The notes under the pieces: model-generated
Database searches by the model: none
The model's input: the letters and a program-made list of their open reading frames with translations, nothing else
Told to the model about the DNA's origin: nothing
Shown here: one piece after another, positions 1 through 11,400 of the stretch
How the letters are laid out: every line of letters starts with the position of its first letter
Numbering within the stretch: position 1 is the stretch's first letter
Source: Ctena decussata
Taxonomy: Eukaryota > Mollusca > Bivalvia > Lucinida > Lucinidae
DNA: 64,000 nucleotides
Direction: 5' to 3'
Assembly (NCBI GenBank): GCA_963989385.1
Contig: OZ022503.1
Location: forward strand, 69,228,123-69,292,122
Program-made: the position numbers and the translations under genes

Positions 1-363
1 GTTCCCGGATGTGACGAGGGAACGAAATTCCATTGACTCATTTTGGAGCTAGTTCCACTGATTACCACCCGTGCTATGGGCGTAACGGATTGAAAAATAA
101 AACATTGAGATTATGATAAAAAGACTTTTACTCAAGAAGATTATCTAATGTTTCACATACAAGTATTGTATGGTTCTCCAACGATGGAGGTGAAGATACA
201 GAAACAAGAAACAAGATAGCATTGTGATTATCTAGTTTACTTTCCCCTACCGGCAAAGACTGGTCACCACTTCATACACATAGTATGAAGAAGCGATTTC
301 AAAAGCTTCAGCATATAAGAAAATCCGCCTCCATAAAGTCAAAATCGTTCCGACGCCCTTGGA

Positions 364-382
364 CTATCTATCTATCTATCTC
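364..382 (+). repeat. (CTAT)n microsatellite
   Basis: Short perfect tetranucleotide run of about five units. Confidence 0.9.
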
Positions 383-591
383 GTCAAACACTCATCCATA
401 GCAAGACGTCATTAGAACGTCAAAAACGTCCAATCAGATCACTGTAACTATGACGATAAGTTTGCCATCACAACACGGGTCAACACGCAGGGTGATTGTT
501 GAAGGAAGTTGTGACGTTAAACAGACGTCGTGATAATTGATCAGTGCGAATACTATCTAAGATGCATGGATGGATGACGTGATTTTATATG

Positions 592-711
592 ATGGATGGG
601 TGATGATGAAAGGCTGTTTGCAATGGACCCCGTATAGGATTTAAAAGATTCCCACCTACGATGGTCTCGAACTCACGATCGCTAGATCAGCAGGCCAGCG
701 CATAAAGTAGT
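592..711 (-). mobile_element. tRNA-derived SINE, partial
   Basis: On the - strand it reads GCGCTGGCCTGCTGATCTAG and then GTGAGTTCGAGACC, a B-box-like segment. A body follows that is shared with the copy at 4692-4827. Confidence 0.6.
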
Positions 712-882
712 GCAGTGTAAAAAATTTCCATTGATTTTACGGTAGAATAACTGGAAACCAGCTGCCAGTATGAGTCAATTATGAATCATCTAAGTGTTTA
801 GTCTACGTTCAGTTCATACGACAATTTTATATTCAGAGTAATGATTAGCAAATAATAAAGGTAGGTCTTGTGTGAAACAGCA

Positions 883-1266
883 ATATAACATCAATCATAC
901 TTGAAAATATACAACTACTGAGTACAAAATCATATTTATAAAGACAAAAACAGTTACCCAGTAAATGTTTCAAAAGCACATATCCAAACCATTGCAATTT
1001 TATAAAAATGGGCCGAGTTTGTTATGGGCCGAGTTTGTGTGGGACGACTTGTTAATGGGCCGATATAACATCAACCATACTTGAAAACATACAACTACTG
1101 AGTACATAATACAGAAATCATATTTATAGAGACAAAAACAGTTACCCAGTAAATGTTTCAAAAGCATATACCAAACCGTTGCAATTTTATAGTATGGGCC
1201 GAGTTTGTTATAGGCCGAGTTTGTGTGGGACGACTTGGTAATGGGCCGAGTTTGCTATGGGCCGAG
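883..1266. repeat. Tandem duplication of about 180 bp with GGGCCGAG motifs
   Basis: 883-1061 and 1063-1242 are close copies. GGGCCGAGTTTG or close variants recur at 1010, 1025, 1195, 1212, 1243 and 1259. No gene was seen in 1-2282 besides repeats. Confidence 0.85.
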
Positions 1267-1278
1267 ATGTCCAGTAAC

Positions 1279-1450
1279 CCATTTTCCCTGACTTCCTGTT
1301 TGCTTCCATAGAGAATAAAGCCATTCAAAAAAGGGGGTCTACTCATAAAGGAAAGAATTTGCTGCTGGAAGAGCAAATTCTTTACTTTAAGAGTTGACCC
1401 CAATGAGAAGGGAAGCAAAAGTGAAAATAGCAGTCATTACCACTGAGAGT
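1279..1450. mobile_element. Foldback MITE, AGGGAAGCAA family
   Basis: The centre AAGAATTTGCTGCTGGAAGA with GCAAATTCTTT forms a hairpin, flanked by GGGGTCTACTC / GAGTTGACCCC arms and AAGCAAA ends shared with 1661-1882 and 42935-43168. Confidence 0.7.
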
Positions 1451-1660
1451 GTACCCATTTATCATTTATCTGACTGGGAATGGAAACAGCCAAGGTTTAA
1501 ACCAGTGAACCCCATTTGTGCAGTCTGGTCAGGGCTGGTGCTGTTTGTAGACACCATGTATTGACCCTAAGGAATCTAGTGGCCTAAAATGAAGGCTCTA
1601 GCTAGATCTCGCAGACTGGTTTGAGTCTTGGCTTGCTGTTAAGATACACATTAAGGTGAA

Positions 1661-1882
1661 TGGGTACACTGACAGGGAAAACAACTCTGCCATTTTCATT
1701 TTTGCGTCCCTTCTTAATAGGGGCCAACTCTTAAAGGAGAGAATTTGCTCCTCTTGGAGCAAATTCTTTTCTTTATGAGTAGACCCCATTTTGGAAGCGC
1801 CATATTATCCAGGGAAGCAAACAGAAAGTCACTACAGTTGTTCGCCTTTGTGAAGATGGCAGAAAAACACGTAGGTGTACCC
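1661..1882. mobile_element. Foldback MITE, AGGGAAGCAA family
   Basis: Central palindrome GAATTTGCTCC / GGAGCAAATTC, arms GGGGCCAACTC / GAGTAGACCCC, and ends with CAGGGAAGCAAACAGAAAGTC. Confidence 0.75.
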
Positions 1883-2282
1883 ATGCACCTTAAGAAACTT
1901 TTGAATGAGGCTGGGGGTATGTGTTTTATCACCCTTCCAAGAATATTTTACTTATGTTAAGCAGAGACATTAAGCAGAGATGTAGAGAAAGGAATCCTAC
2001 AAGCATTTTGCTTTCATTCCAATCCCATTAACTCTATTTTGTGTATATCCTGTGTTTAAACTAAGCAGAGACAGGCTAAAACTGGAGCCCCTAGGAAAAA
2101 AATATCTTGACCTTCTGCATGCAGATTGTTGATTTCTCATGTGTGTGCCAAGCAGGGCTTGAAGTCACACCTGTGAGAGACCTAATGTTTAAGAATTAAC
2201 GCTTTTATCCAGTAGGCCAGGGAGGCCTAGCTGTTTTTGTGAGACAGTTAATTAATGGAACAAGAAATTGTTTATTTTTCAG

Positions 2283-2441
2283 TGGCAATATACCAGGGGA
2301 CAGTATAAAAGATGGGGAGGAGTTGTGCAATTATCTACAACCATTTCCAATCAAAGGAACAGGCTTGCACAGATATGTCTTTGTTTTATATGAACAAAAT
2401 AAGAAATTAGACTTCCAAGAAGATAAAAGACCTCCAAATTG
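2283..2441 (+). CDS. MRPL38: MRPL38 exon A (PEBP-like core)
   Basis: The acceptor is a pyrimidine run ending in AG at 2281-2282 and the donor is GT at 2442. The exon encodes GNIPGDSIKDGEELCNYL and then FPIKGTGLHRYVFVLYEQ, the PEBP-type strand and loop of mL38. It ends with the first two bases of a Cys codon (TG), completed by C from the next exon. Confidence 0.9.
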
Positions 2442-5400
2442 GTAATTATGAGAAATAATAAAATGTTTACAAAATATTTTTTCAAGTCTAACAGTATTTA
2501 CTTTGTGCATTTCTTGGTTGACCAAGAATTGTTAGTCACTCATTACAACAGCAAAATTCTTCATAACATAATTTAGTTATGCACAGAATGGCTATTTTGC
2601 TCGAAATATCAATTCTTTACAACAGCAAATTAGGGGATAACTGTATTCAAAATTGTCATTTGGGGAGGTAAATGGTCGGGTTTTATGGTCGGAAATTTCG
2701 TTTTACGGCGACGCGCAAGCGGAGCCGTAAAACTGAATTTGCGACCATAAAACAGACGATTTACCTCACCAAATGACAATTTTCAATAGAGTTATCCCCA
2801 TTCTAATGCACTTTTTCACATTTTCACCTTTCAAAGTGTACTTCCTTGCACCCATTGCAAGCACTTTCAGCAGCGTAAAACCAAACGTCGGCCAATGAGA
2901 AGAGACATTTTATAATGACGTCGGGTTTGCGACAGTATATCGTAGAATATACTGTCACAAATTTTTGACGTTATCCAATCAGACCTCGCATTACATACGT
3001 AAGTGCATTAAAATTCAGTTTAACAGCAAAATGTTTGGGAATAAATGCTGTCATTGTAAAGAGGTCAACTGTATATAAACTGTGTAAAGAGATTTTGGTG
3101 AAAATTTACTTGAGAACAAGTTAAATTTCTTAAGCTCTTTTTTTGTTTGTTTATTTTTTGTCGATTTGGGAAAGCTTTGGTTTCCAATAGGGGAGAGTCG
3201 GGTAACTTCGAACAGGCGGGTAAATTCGGACATACCATTGCAAACAGTGAAAATCCAGATGAGACGGCTCATTATGAGCCGTCTCATCAGGATTTTCACT
3301 GTTTGGCCAGTTATTGTTTTGTTTTACTTCCAGACAACTGATATATAAAGGAAAAAAATGTCACTGTTCGAATTTACCCGCTGTCCGAAGTCACCCGACT
3401 CTCCCCTATACCATAGAAAATTTTAAATATTAGGACAGATAGGTATGAGCAAACAGTGTTCATCAAGACCAGACTGCTCCAGTCCTAATTATAGTGCTCC
3501 GGATAAGAACAGGTAATGGAAATAATCTAGGGATCATTTTCCATATTTCTGAAGAAAAACAAAAAAACGTTGTGACCCCCACATTAGAACTGTCTCAACA
3601 AGCTGGTTCTAATTAGGAGTCACAACATACATTTTCATTAATAAGAAAAAAAAAATATCTTAGAATTATCCTCAAAACTCCACCTTTTCTAGGGCCCTGA
3701 ATTAGGGGCCTTGATCTATGTTATGATTCATAATGAACCACAGTAATTCCAAAATTATCACCAAATATCTACATTATCACTGCAAAGCACTCTGTAATTC
3801 CATTTAACTGATGCGGGAGCCAATGTTGTTTACAAGTCAATAATTACATTGTGCCACGTGGTTTTGAGTGAAAGCTCATCTCACTAGCTAGCATGTGGAA
3901 CCAACAACATGCCATGAACTTGAATGGCTAGCAAACATTGAGTGACAGCTCGCTACACCTACTTGCACGTGAAATCTACAGCAGGAGGTGGAATTTACTG
4001 GTAGCAGTGACAATGCGGCTGTTCCAGACTATTGCAAAATTAGGCCAGTAATGTTTTTAAAACGATTCTTATATATGTATTTTTTTTTTTGTTTATCTGT
4101 TTACTGATCTAAAGCATAGTTTAATAATATAAATACATGTTTAAGGAATAAACATTATTTTTTAAACGTTTACTGAAGTATAAACTACATCGGGTCACGA
4201 GCAAAGTTACTTTGCTCGTGACCCGATGTAGTTTATACTTCAGTAAAGGTTTAAAAAATAACATTCATTCCTTAATTAATCCCCTTATCTTATGCTCGGG
4301 ATATACTGTTGTCTGCGTTTGAGGGCATGTTATGTCTGCCCTTGCAAACCAAAGCAGGAAATATTTAACCCTTAAAGCACCAAAAAGTAAATAGTTAAAT
4401 TTGCAAACAGTGTAGAACCAGATGAAGTGGCTCATAATGAGCCATCTCAACTGAATCTTCACTGTTTGCCCTCTGGTATTCAAATTCTCAATATGATATC
4501 GCTTGGACGAAACATTTTTTTAGATTCTGTAGATGTAAATTTTGTCATCTGCTTTTTGGCGCATGAAGGGTTAATAGCTTACATTTTTGTAGTGGCCTCT
4601 GTCATTTTCAGTTTAGTACATGTAGTGCTTTAGATAAGGATGGATGACTTGAGATTTTATGGCCTTTTCAAAAGTATCTCAGGTAAATCAGAATGATGGG
4701 CGGGCGATAATGAAAGGCTGTGTGCAATGGAGCCCTATTTACAAATGAAGAGATTTCCACCTATGGGAATCAATCTGAGGACCTCTAGATCAGCAGGTCA
4801 GCTCTTAACCCACTGAGCTACAGGAGCTTGGTTCCAGATAAGAAGGGGTAACAGGAATAATTTAAAGGTCATTTACCAGTTTCTCCATAAAAACATATGT
4901 TGTGTTTCCTCATTTGAACCATCTCAGGAAAACAGTTCTAATGAAGGGTCACAGCATACGTTTTTGCTAAGAAATAAAAAACACTATACTTTAATTATCA
5001 CTGTTATGCTGCTCTCATACCTAGCTGAATATCCTATGAAAATTTGAAATTTGTGGCAAAATTGCCGAAAATGATATGATGGGCCGGGAGAAATACTGGA
5101 AAAAGTAGGGCCTTATGAATGCCATACCAATGCAAAGAAACAGTTGCGAATCCATTACGCATAAAGCGAATGGGTTACGATTCTTTTACATTTTCTTGAG
5201 AATGCATTAAGAATGCATGCGAACAGCCTGCCAACTTTTGCAAGTACTTGCAAAAAATGCAAATGCAAACAAACATAAAGATTGCTATGCGAATGTCTTG
5301 CTAATTCCTAGCGATTTCTGTGCAAAGGACCTCTGACAGTATCAATGCATATTTGCCTATTTTTCGACAATTTATTGCACCTTCCCTGGGCAGCAAAAGT

Positions 5401-8400
5401 TGAACTATTTGGCATTAATATGTATACTTATGTACTATAAAGACGTTTTAACTGTGATTTCGAAAAAATATCATGTCTCTAGACCAACTTAAACTGATTT
5501 TATCAAGAGGGGTACATGAAATTTTCAATCTCTGAAAATAAGTCCATTTTTGTTTTGTTTTTTCTGATATATCGAAATTTTAATTGATAACTATGCTAAA
5601 GTCAGCGTAGACACTACTATAGCTGATATCATGCAATATTTGTTCACAAATAAGGACTTTAGCCTATTTTTAGATATAAAGGGTGTAATTACCCCACCCA
5701 CTTTTCCAATTTTTCTGCTGTAGACTATTTCCCCCCCCCCCCCCCCCCAAGCCACTCATATATAATGTGTATTATGATAGTACACACACATACATGCAAA
5801 GTGGCTAGCTGAGGCACGGGGGGGGGGGGGGGGGGGGGGGGGGGAGGGGGGAAGAATCTTCAAAAAACTTTTACTGTTTCCATTATGTTTAATTATAAAA
5901 TTTGGCTTTTATCAGCAAAAATGGCATATTATGTGACAAAATATTAGATATTTAATTCATGGCCAGTTAGGAGAAGTTGCGAGCAACAAATTTCAAGAGA
6001 AATTCTTGGGTATATCGAAAATTTAATTTTGACTAATTTTATAGGCAAATTAACATTACAACTGTCAGAGGTCCTTATGCACATTCATCTTGGTTGGTGT
6101 CAATAGGGTAGTGAAAATGGTGTAATTCCCTTGTCCTCTATACATTTCTAGTTTAGGCATGACCGAGGCAAGTGGCAACAATGCCCGAGTTTGTTTCTGA
6201 ACATGCTGTTGCTACGCTCCATGTTGCTGTTGCTCTGCAGCAAGAAGAGCAAGAAAGAAGGCAGCAGCAGGCAGGCCGAACGTAGAAGACACAAAGAAGT
6301 CAAAGGTTATAACGTCATTGGGTGAGAAAAGTAAGAACGAATGCTAACAAATGCCTACAAATGTCTTACGATCACAACAAATGTCTTGCCATCAATAAGA
6401 ATGGCTTAGGATTGCTTATGAATATGTTACGAATATGCTTTCCTTGCGAAATTTTTGAGCATGTTTTTATCTGAGAACGCTTGCGAATGCTTACGAACAC
6501 CTACGAATGTCTTGTGACCATTGCAAATTGGCGGCAAATTGCATGCGTAAACCCATTTGCAAGGATATTCAGCTAGGTGTGAGAGCAGCATAACCCATTC
6601 TTATCTGGAGCACTGGTACTACTCCAGCAAGTCCACCTACGAATGTCTTGTGACCATTGGGAATTGGCGGCAAATTGCATTCGTAAACCTATTTGCAAGG
6701 ATATTCAGCTTGGTGTGAAAGCAGCATAACCCATTCTTATCTGGAGCACTGGTACTACTCCAGCAAGTCCAATGGTTTATCATCAGATGTTTTATAAAAA
6801 GGTTGGCAAACAGCAAATACTTAGACTGCTCCTTAGACACTGTTTGCTCCTAAGGTGAGTGGGCAAACTTTGAGGAGAGGCAACTATTCCATTTATATTT
6901 TGCTTTCCTTTTCAATTGAGACCAGCTGTTGAAGGAAAGAATTAACTCCCCTTAAAGAAGCATTGTCCAGGTAAACACATAGGAAATCACCAAAGTTGTT
7001 TCCCTTTGAAAAAGAAACAGAAAAATGAGCTGGGACGCGAGAAAACCAACAAAGTGGTTGTGCGCCCTGTGTAGACTCAGATCAGCCTGAGCATCCACCC
7101 AGTCTGCTCATACTCTTCGCTAAGTGGTTAAAGGGTAGTTAGCTACCTCCATGCGAACAGCGAAGACTCTGATCAGACTGGGCGGATGCCCAGGCTGATC
7201 TGGGTCTGCGCTGGGCGCACAACCACATTGTTGGTTTTCTTGTGTCCCGGCTCAAATATACACCAAAAGTATTTCTGTCAAGATATTTAGGGTAAGAAAT
7301 GTTCTGAAACATCTTGGTTTGCATTTTTATCTTTCCACAGCACCTCGTTAAAGGAGAGAACTTTTCATACCTACGAGTTTTACAGAAAATACCAGGATGA
7401 CATGACACCGATGTCTTTAGCCTTTTTCCAGAGTGAGTGGGATAAAACAGTGACTGATGTATTCTGGGATATTTTAGGTAAGAAAGATCACCAATAGGAA
7501 TGGTTGGGGTGAGTGGTGGCAAAGGGATGGGGCTTTATAGCTCGCCTGAAAGAAGTTCAGAAAGAGCTATTATTCTACCCCCGGCGTTGGCGGCGAAGGC
7601 GTTAGCAAAATGTTAAAGTTTTACGTTAAAGTTTTTAAGATCTCATAATTTCTAAACCCTTTGATCAGTTTGAATTGTATTACGTATGGTGATAGATATT
7701 GGTCCAAAATTTTATTCAGGACCATCACCACTCCTGGTCATGACCCATAGGTCAAGGCCATGGACTTAGAAATTTATGTTAAAGTTTTATGTTAAAGTTT
7801 TTAAGACCTCATAGTTTCTGAACCTTTGAATTGATTTGAATCATAGACCTTATTTTCAAGGTCACAGGAGGTCAATGAATGATGAAAAATAGCTTGTCTG
7901 CACCCTATCTCCTGAAGGAATTGGTGGATTTTTACCAAACTGGCACAGATATATCACTTGGAGATGGCATAGAACTGATTAGATTTTGGTGTCCTTGACC
8001 CCATTTTCAAGGTCACAGGAGGTCAAAGAGTGTTATAAATGCCTTGTCTGTGCTATATTTCCTGAATGGATGGAGATGGAAGAATTTGAACCAAACTTGC
8101 AGATATATAGCTGGGAGATGGCAAAGCAGAGATTAGATTTGGTAACCTTGACCCCATTTTCAAGGTCACAGGAGGTCAAAGAGTTTTGAAAAATGCCTTT
8201 TCTGCACCATATCTCCTGAATGGATGGATGGATTTGAACCAAACCAGCACAGATATATAATTGGGAAATGAAAAAGAACTGTATATTTTTTGGAGACCTT
8301 GCTCCTATTTTCAAGGTCACCGGAGGTCAAAGACTGTTGAAAAATGGCTTGTCTGCACCATATCTCCTGAACGGATGGATTTGAACCAAACTGTTAGATA

Positions 8401-11400
8401 TACATCACTGAGAGATGGAAAAGAAGTGATTAAATTTTGGTGATCTTGACCCTATTTTAAGGTCACAGGTCTCAATTTGGCAGCATTTAGGGAAAATGAT
8501 AGTGCTGGGAAAGCGCAGTGGGGGGTGGGGACATCTGTTTTTGTCAAAAAAAACATTTGTAGGGGTTGCAAGATAGATTCCCGGCTTCTCCAATCTTTCA
8601 AGTGAGACTTTAAACCAAGGTCCCTTCTCTGTATGACCTAGTTGTTGGTTGGAGTTAAACCCTTAGTTCACTCACTCACTATTGTAATTTTTGCACATTA
8701 CTGCAGTTTTCAGTTGTTTAGACAATTTAATATTGTATGGGTTTTTTTGGGTTTTTTTTTTTTTTAAAAACAATGAATAAGTAATTGTATCCCCAGCATA
8801 TGAAGAATGGCAAGGGATAGTTAGTTTTATACACCCTTCAAAGACATGTCATATTAAGTTGTTGCCTCCATCCTTCCATCTGTTCGTTCGTCTATTAACT
8901 TTTCATGTCTGCTCCATATCTCCTTAACCCCTTGAAAGATTTTTTTGAAACTTGGGTCAAATGTTTGCCTTATCGAGACAATGTGCAGAGCACAAATTTC
9001 AACGATGTCCAACAAAGGTCAAGGTCACACTAGAGATCAAAGTTCAAAAGGTAACATTTTGTGTCCACTCCATATCTCAAAAATCGTTGAAGATTTCATC
9101 ATGAAAATTTGTACCAATATAAAGCATCGTTAGACGATAAGCATAGAAAAAGAACCATAACCCTACTTTCAGTTTTGACAGAATTATGCCCCTTCATATT
9201 TTTCGTATAGTAATTTCATATAAGCTTCGTGTCTGCTCCACGTCTCATAAACTGCTTAAGACTTCTTCATTAAAATTTGTACAAATAAAAAGCACCATCA
9301 GACAATGTGCAAAGAAAAAGAATCGTAACCTTACTTTCAGTTTTGACTGAATTATGGCCCTTTGTATTTTTCGTATAGTAATTTCGTATTAGCTGTGTGT
9401 CCGCTCCATATCTCAAAAAACGTTTGATTTCTTCATGAAAGTATGTACAAATATAAAGCACCATCAGACGATGTGCAGAGAAAAAGAACCTTAACCCTAC
9501 TTTCACTTTTGACAAAATTATGCCACTTTGTATTTTTTGTACTGTAATTTTGTATTAACTTCTTGTCCGCTCCATATCTCCTTAACCCTTTGAAAGGTTT
9601 TTTTGAAACTTGAATCAAATGTTCACCTTATCAAGGTGATATGCAGAACTCATGTTTCAACAGTGTTCAACAAAGGTCAAGGTCACACCTGGAGGTCAAA
9701 TTTCAAAGGGTCACATTTTGTTCTGGTCCATATCTTGAAAACTGTTTAAGATTTCATGAATTTTTTGTACAAATATAAAGCACCATCAAACGATGTGCAG
9801 AGTTTTGACAAAATTATGCCCCTTTGTATTTTTCGTATAGTAATTTTGTATTTACTTTGTGTCTGCTCTGTATTTCCTTAACCCCTTGAAAGATTTTTTT
9901 TGAAACTTTGGTCAAATTTGCCTTATCAAGACAATGTGCATAATTTATATTTCAACAATGTCAAAGGTCAAGGTCACACTTAGAGGTTGAAGATCAGAAG
10001 GTAACATTTCATGTCTGCTCCATATCTTGAAAACCAATTAAGATTTCTTCATGAAAGTTGGTACAAATATCAGACGATATGCAGAGAAAAAGGTCGTAAC
10101 CCTACTTTCAGTTTTGATGGAATTATACCCCTTTGTAATTTTTGTCTAGAAATTTCATATTAACTTTATTGGTTTTGTGATTTATATCTGCCTCTTTATT
10201 GAAGATTTAAGCTTCTGACAAGGTTCTCTCATCTCTTGTTTTCTTTCCAACTTTAAGCCCTAACGGGCGCACTTGTTGTCTTTCATCTATAATACTATTG
10301 TCCATCTTTCTGTTCGTTCATTAATATTTACATAAAAGTTTTGCACTTCAATTTGTTTATATTTCCACAATGCCTCATTGAACCTTTTTGACATGAGACA
10401 GTTTGTCTTCTGTAGTTGCGATTATCTAGATGCTGCTGCTGACCTAAGGTCAGGGCCACAGACTTAGAAATTTTTATGACATCTGTATTAAAGTTTTGCA
10501 TTGAGTTTGTGTTCTTTGCTTATGTTTCCAAAATGCCTCATGGACTTTTTGATATGTAATTAGGTTTATTCTTATGTTGATACAGAATAGTAGGCTGCTG
10601 TTGAACAGACTAAGAAATAGGTAACATTTGCATTAAAGGGCTAGTGAACTGGTTTTCAACACAAGTTGAAATGACTGGACTCAGAGCGCTGGATTAGGTG
10701 GGGTTCCAAGGATAATTCTGAGATCTTTTTTATACGCCTGTTTTGAAAAAACGGACGTATTATGTCGTGGCGCTGTCCGTCCGTCCGTCCGTAAACATTC
10801 TTGTGCGCGCCATAACTGAGTAACCATTAGGGGTATCTTCATGAAATTTTATAGGCATATGTATTAGGTTGGGGGAACGTGTCGCGTACAAGAATGGTTG
10901 CTCCCCCTTTCTTAGTTTCGAAGTTATGCCCCTTTGATCAATTTTTTCCCTGCAAGTCTTGTGCGCGCCATAACTAGATAACCTTTATAAAACTTCACAG
11001 CAATGTGTATGAAGTCCTAACGATGTGTCGCGTACAATAATGGCTGCTCTCCCTTTCTTCGTTTTAGAGTTACGTCCATTTCATTAGTACTTTTAGCCTA
11101 TTTTTGTGTATACCTATCTTGTGCATGCCATAACTTGGTAACCGTTTGGAATATCATGATGAAACTGTATAGCAATGTGCATGATCACAAGACAATGTGT
11201 CATATATTAGAATGGTTGCTCCCTCTTTCTTAATTTTGGAGTAACCTCCATTTGATTAGTATTTTCAGGTGTTTCTCATTCACTCCATATCTCCTGAATC
11301 TTTTGAAATATTAGAATGAAGCTTTGTAAGAATGTGTATAATAATGGGGCAATGTATCCTGAACAAGAACCACAACTCTGGCTTACTTACTGAATTATCT

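Noticed and set aside
1..2280. Upstream MRPL38 exons
   Set aside because: I looked for the N-terminal part of the PEBP-like domain and found none; the region is repeats, so the exons probably lie before the window.
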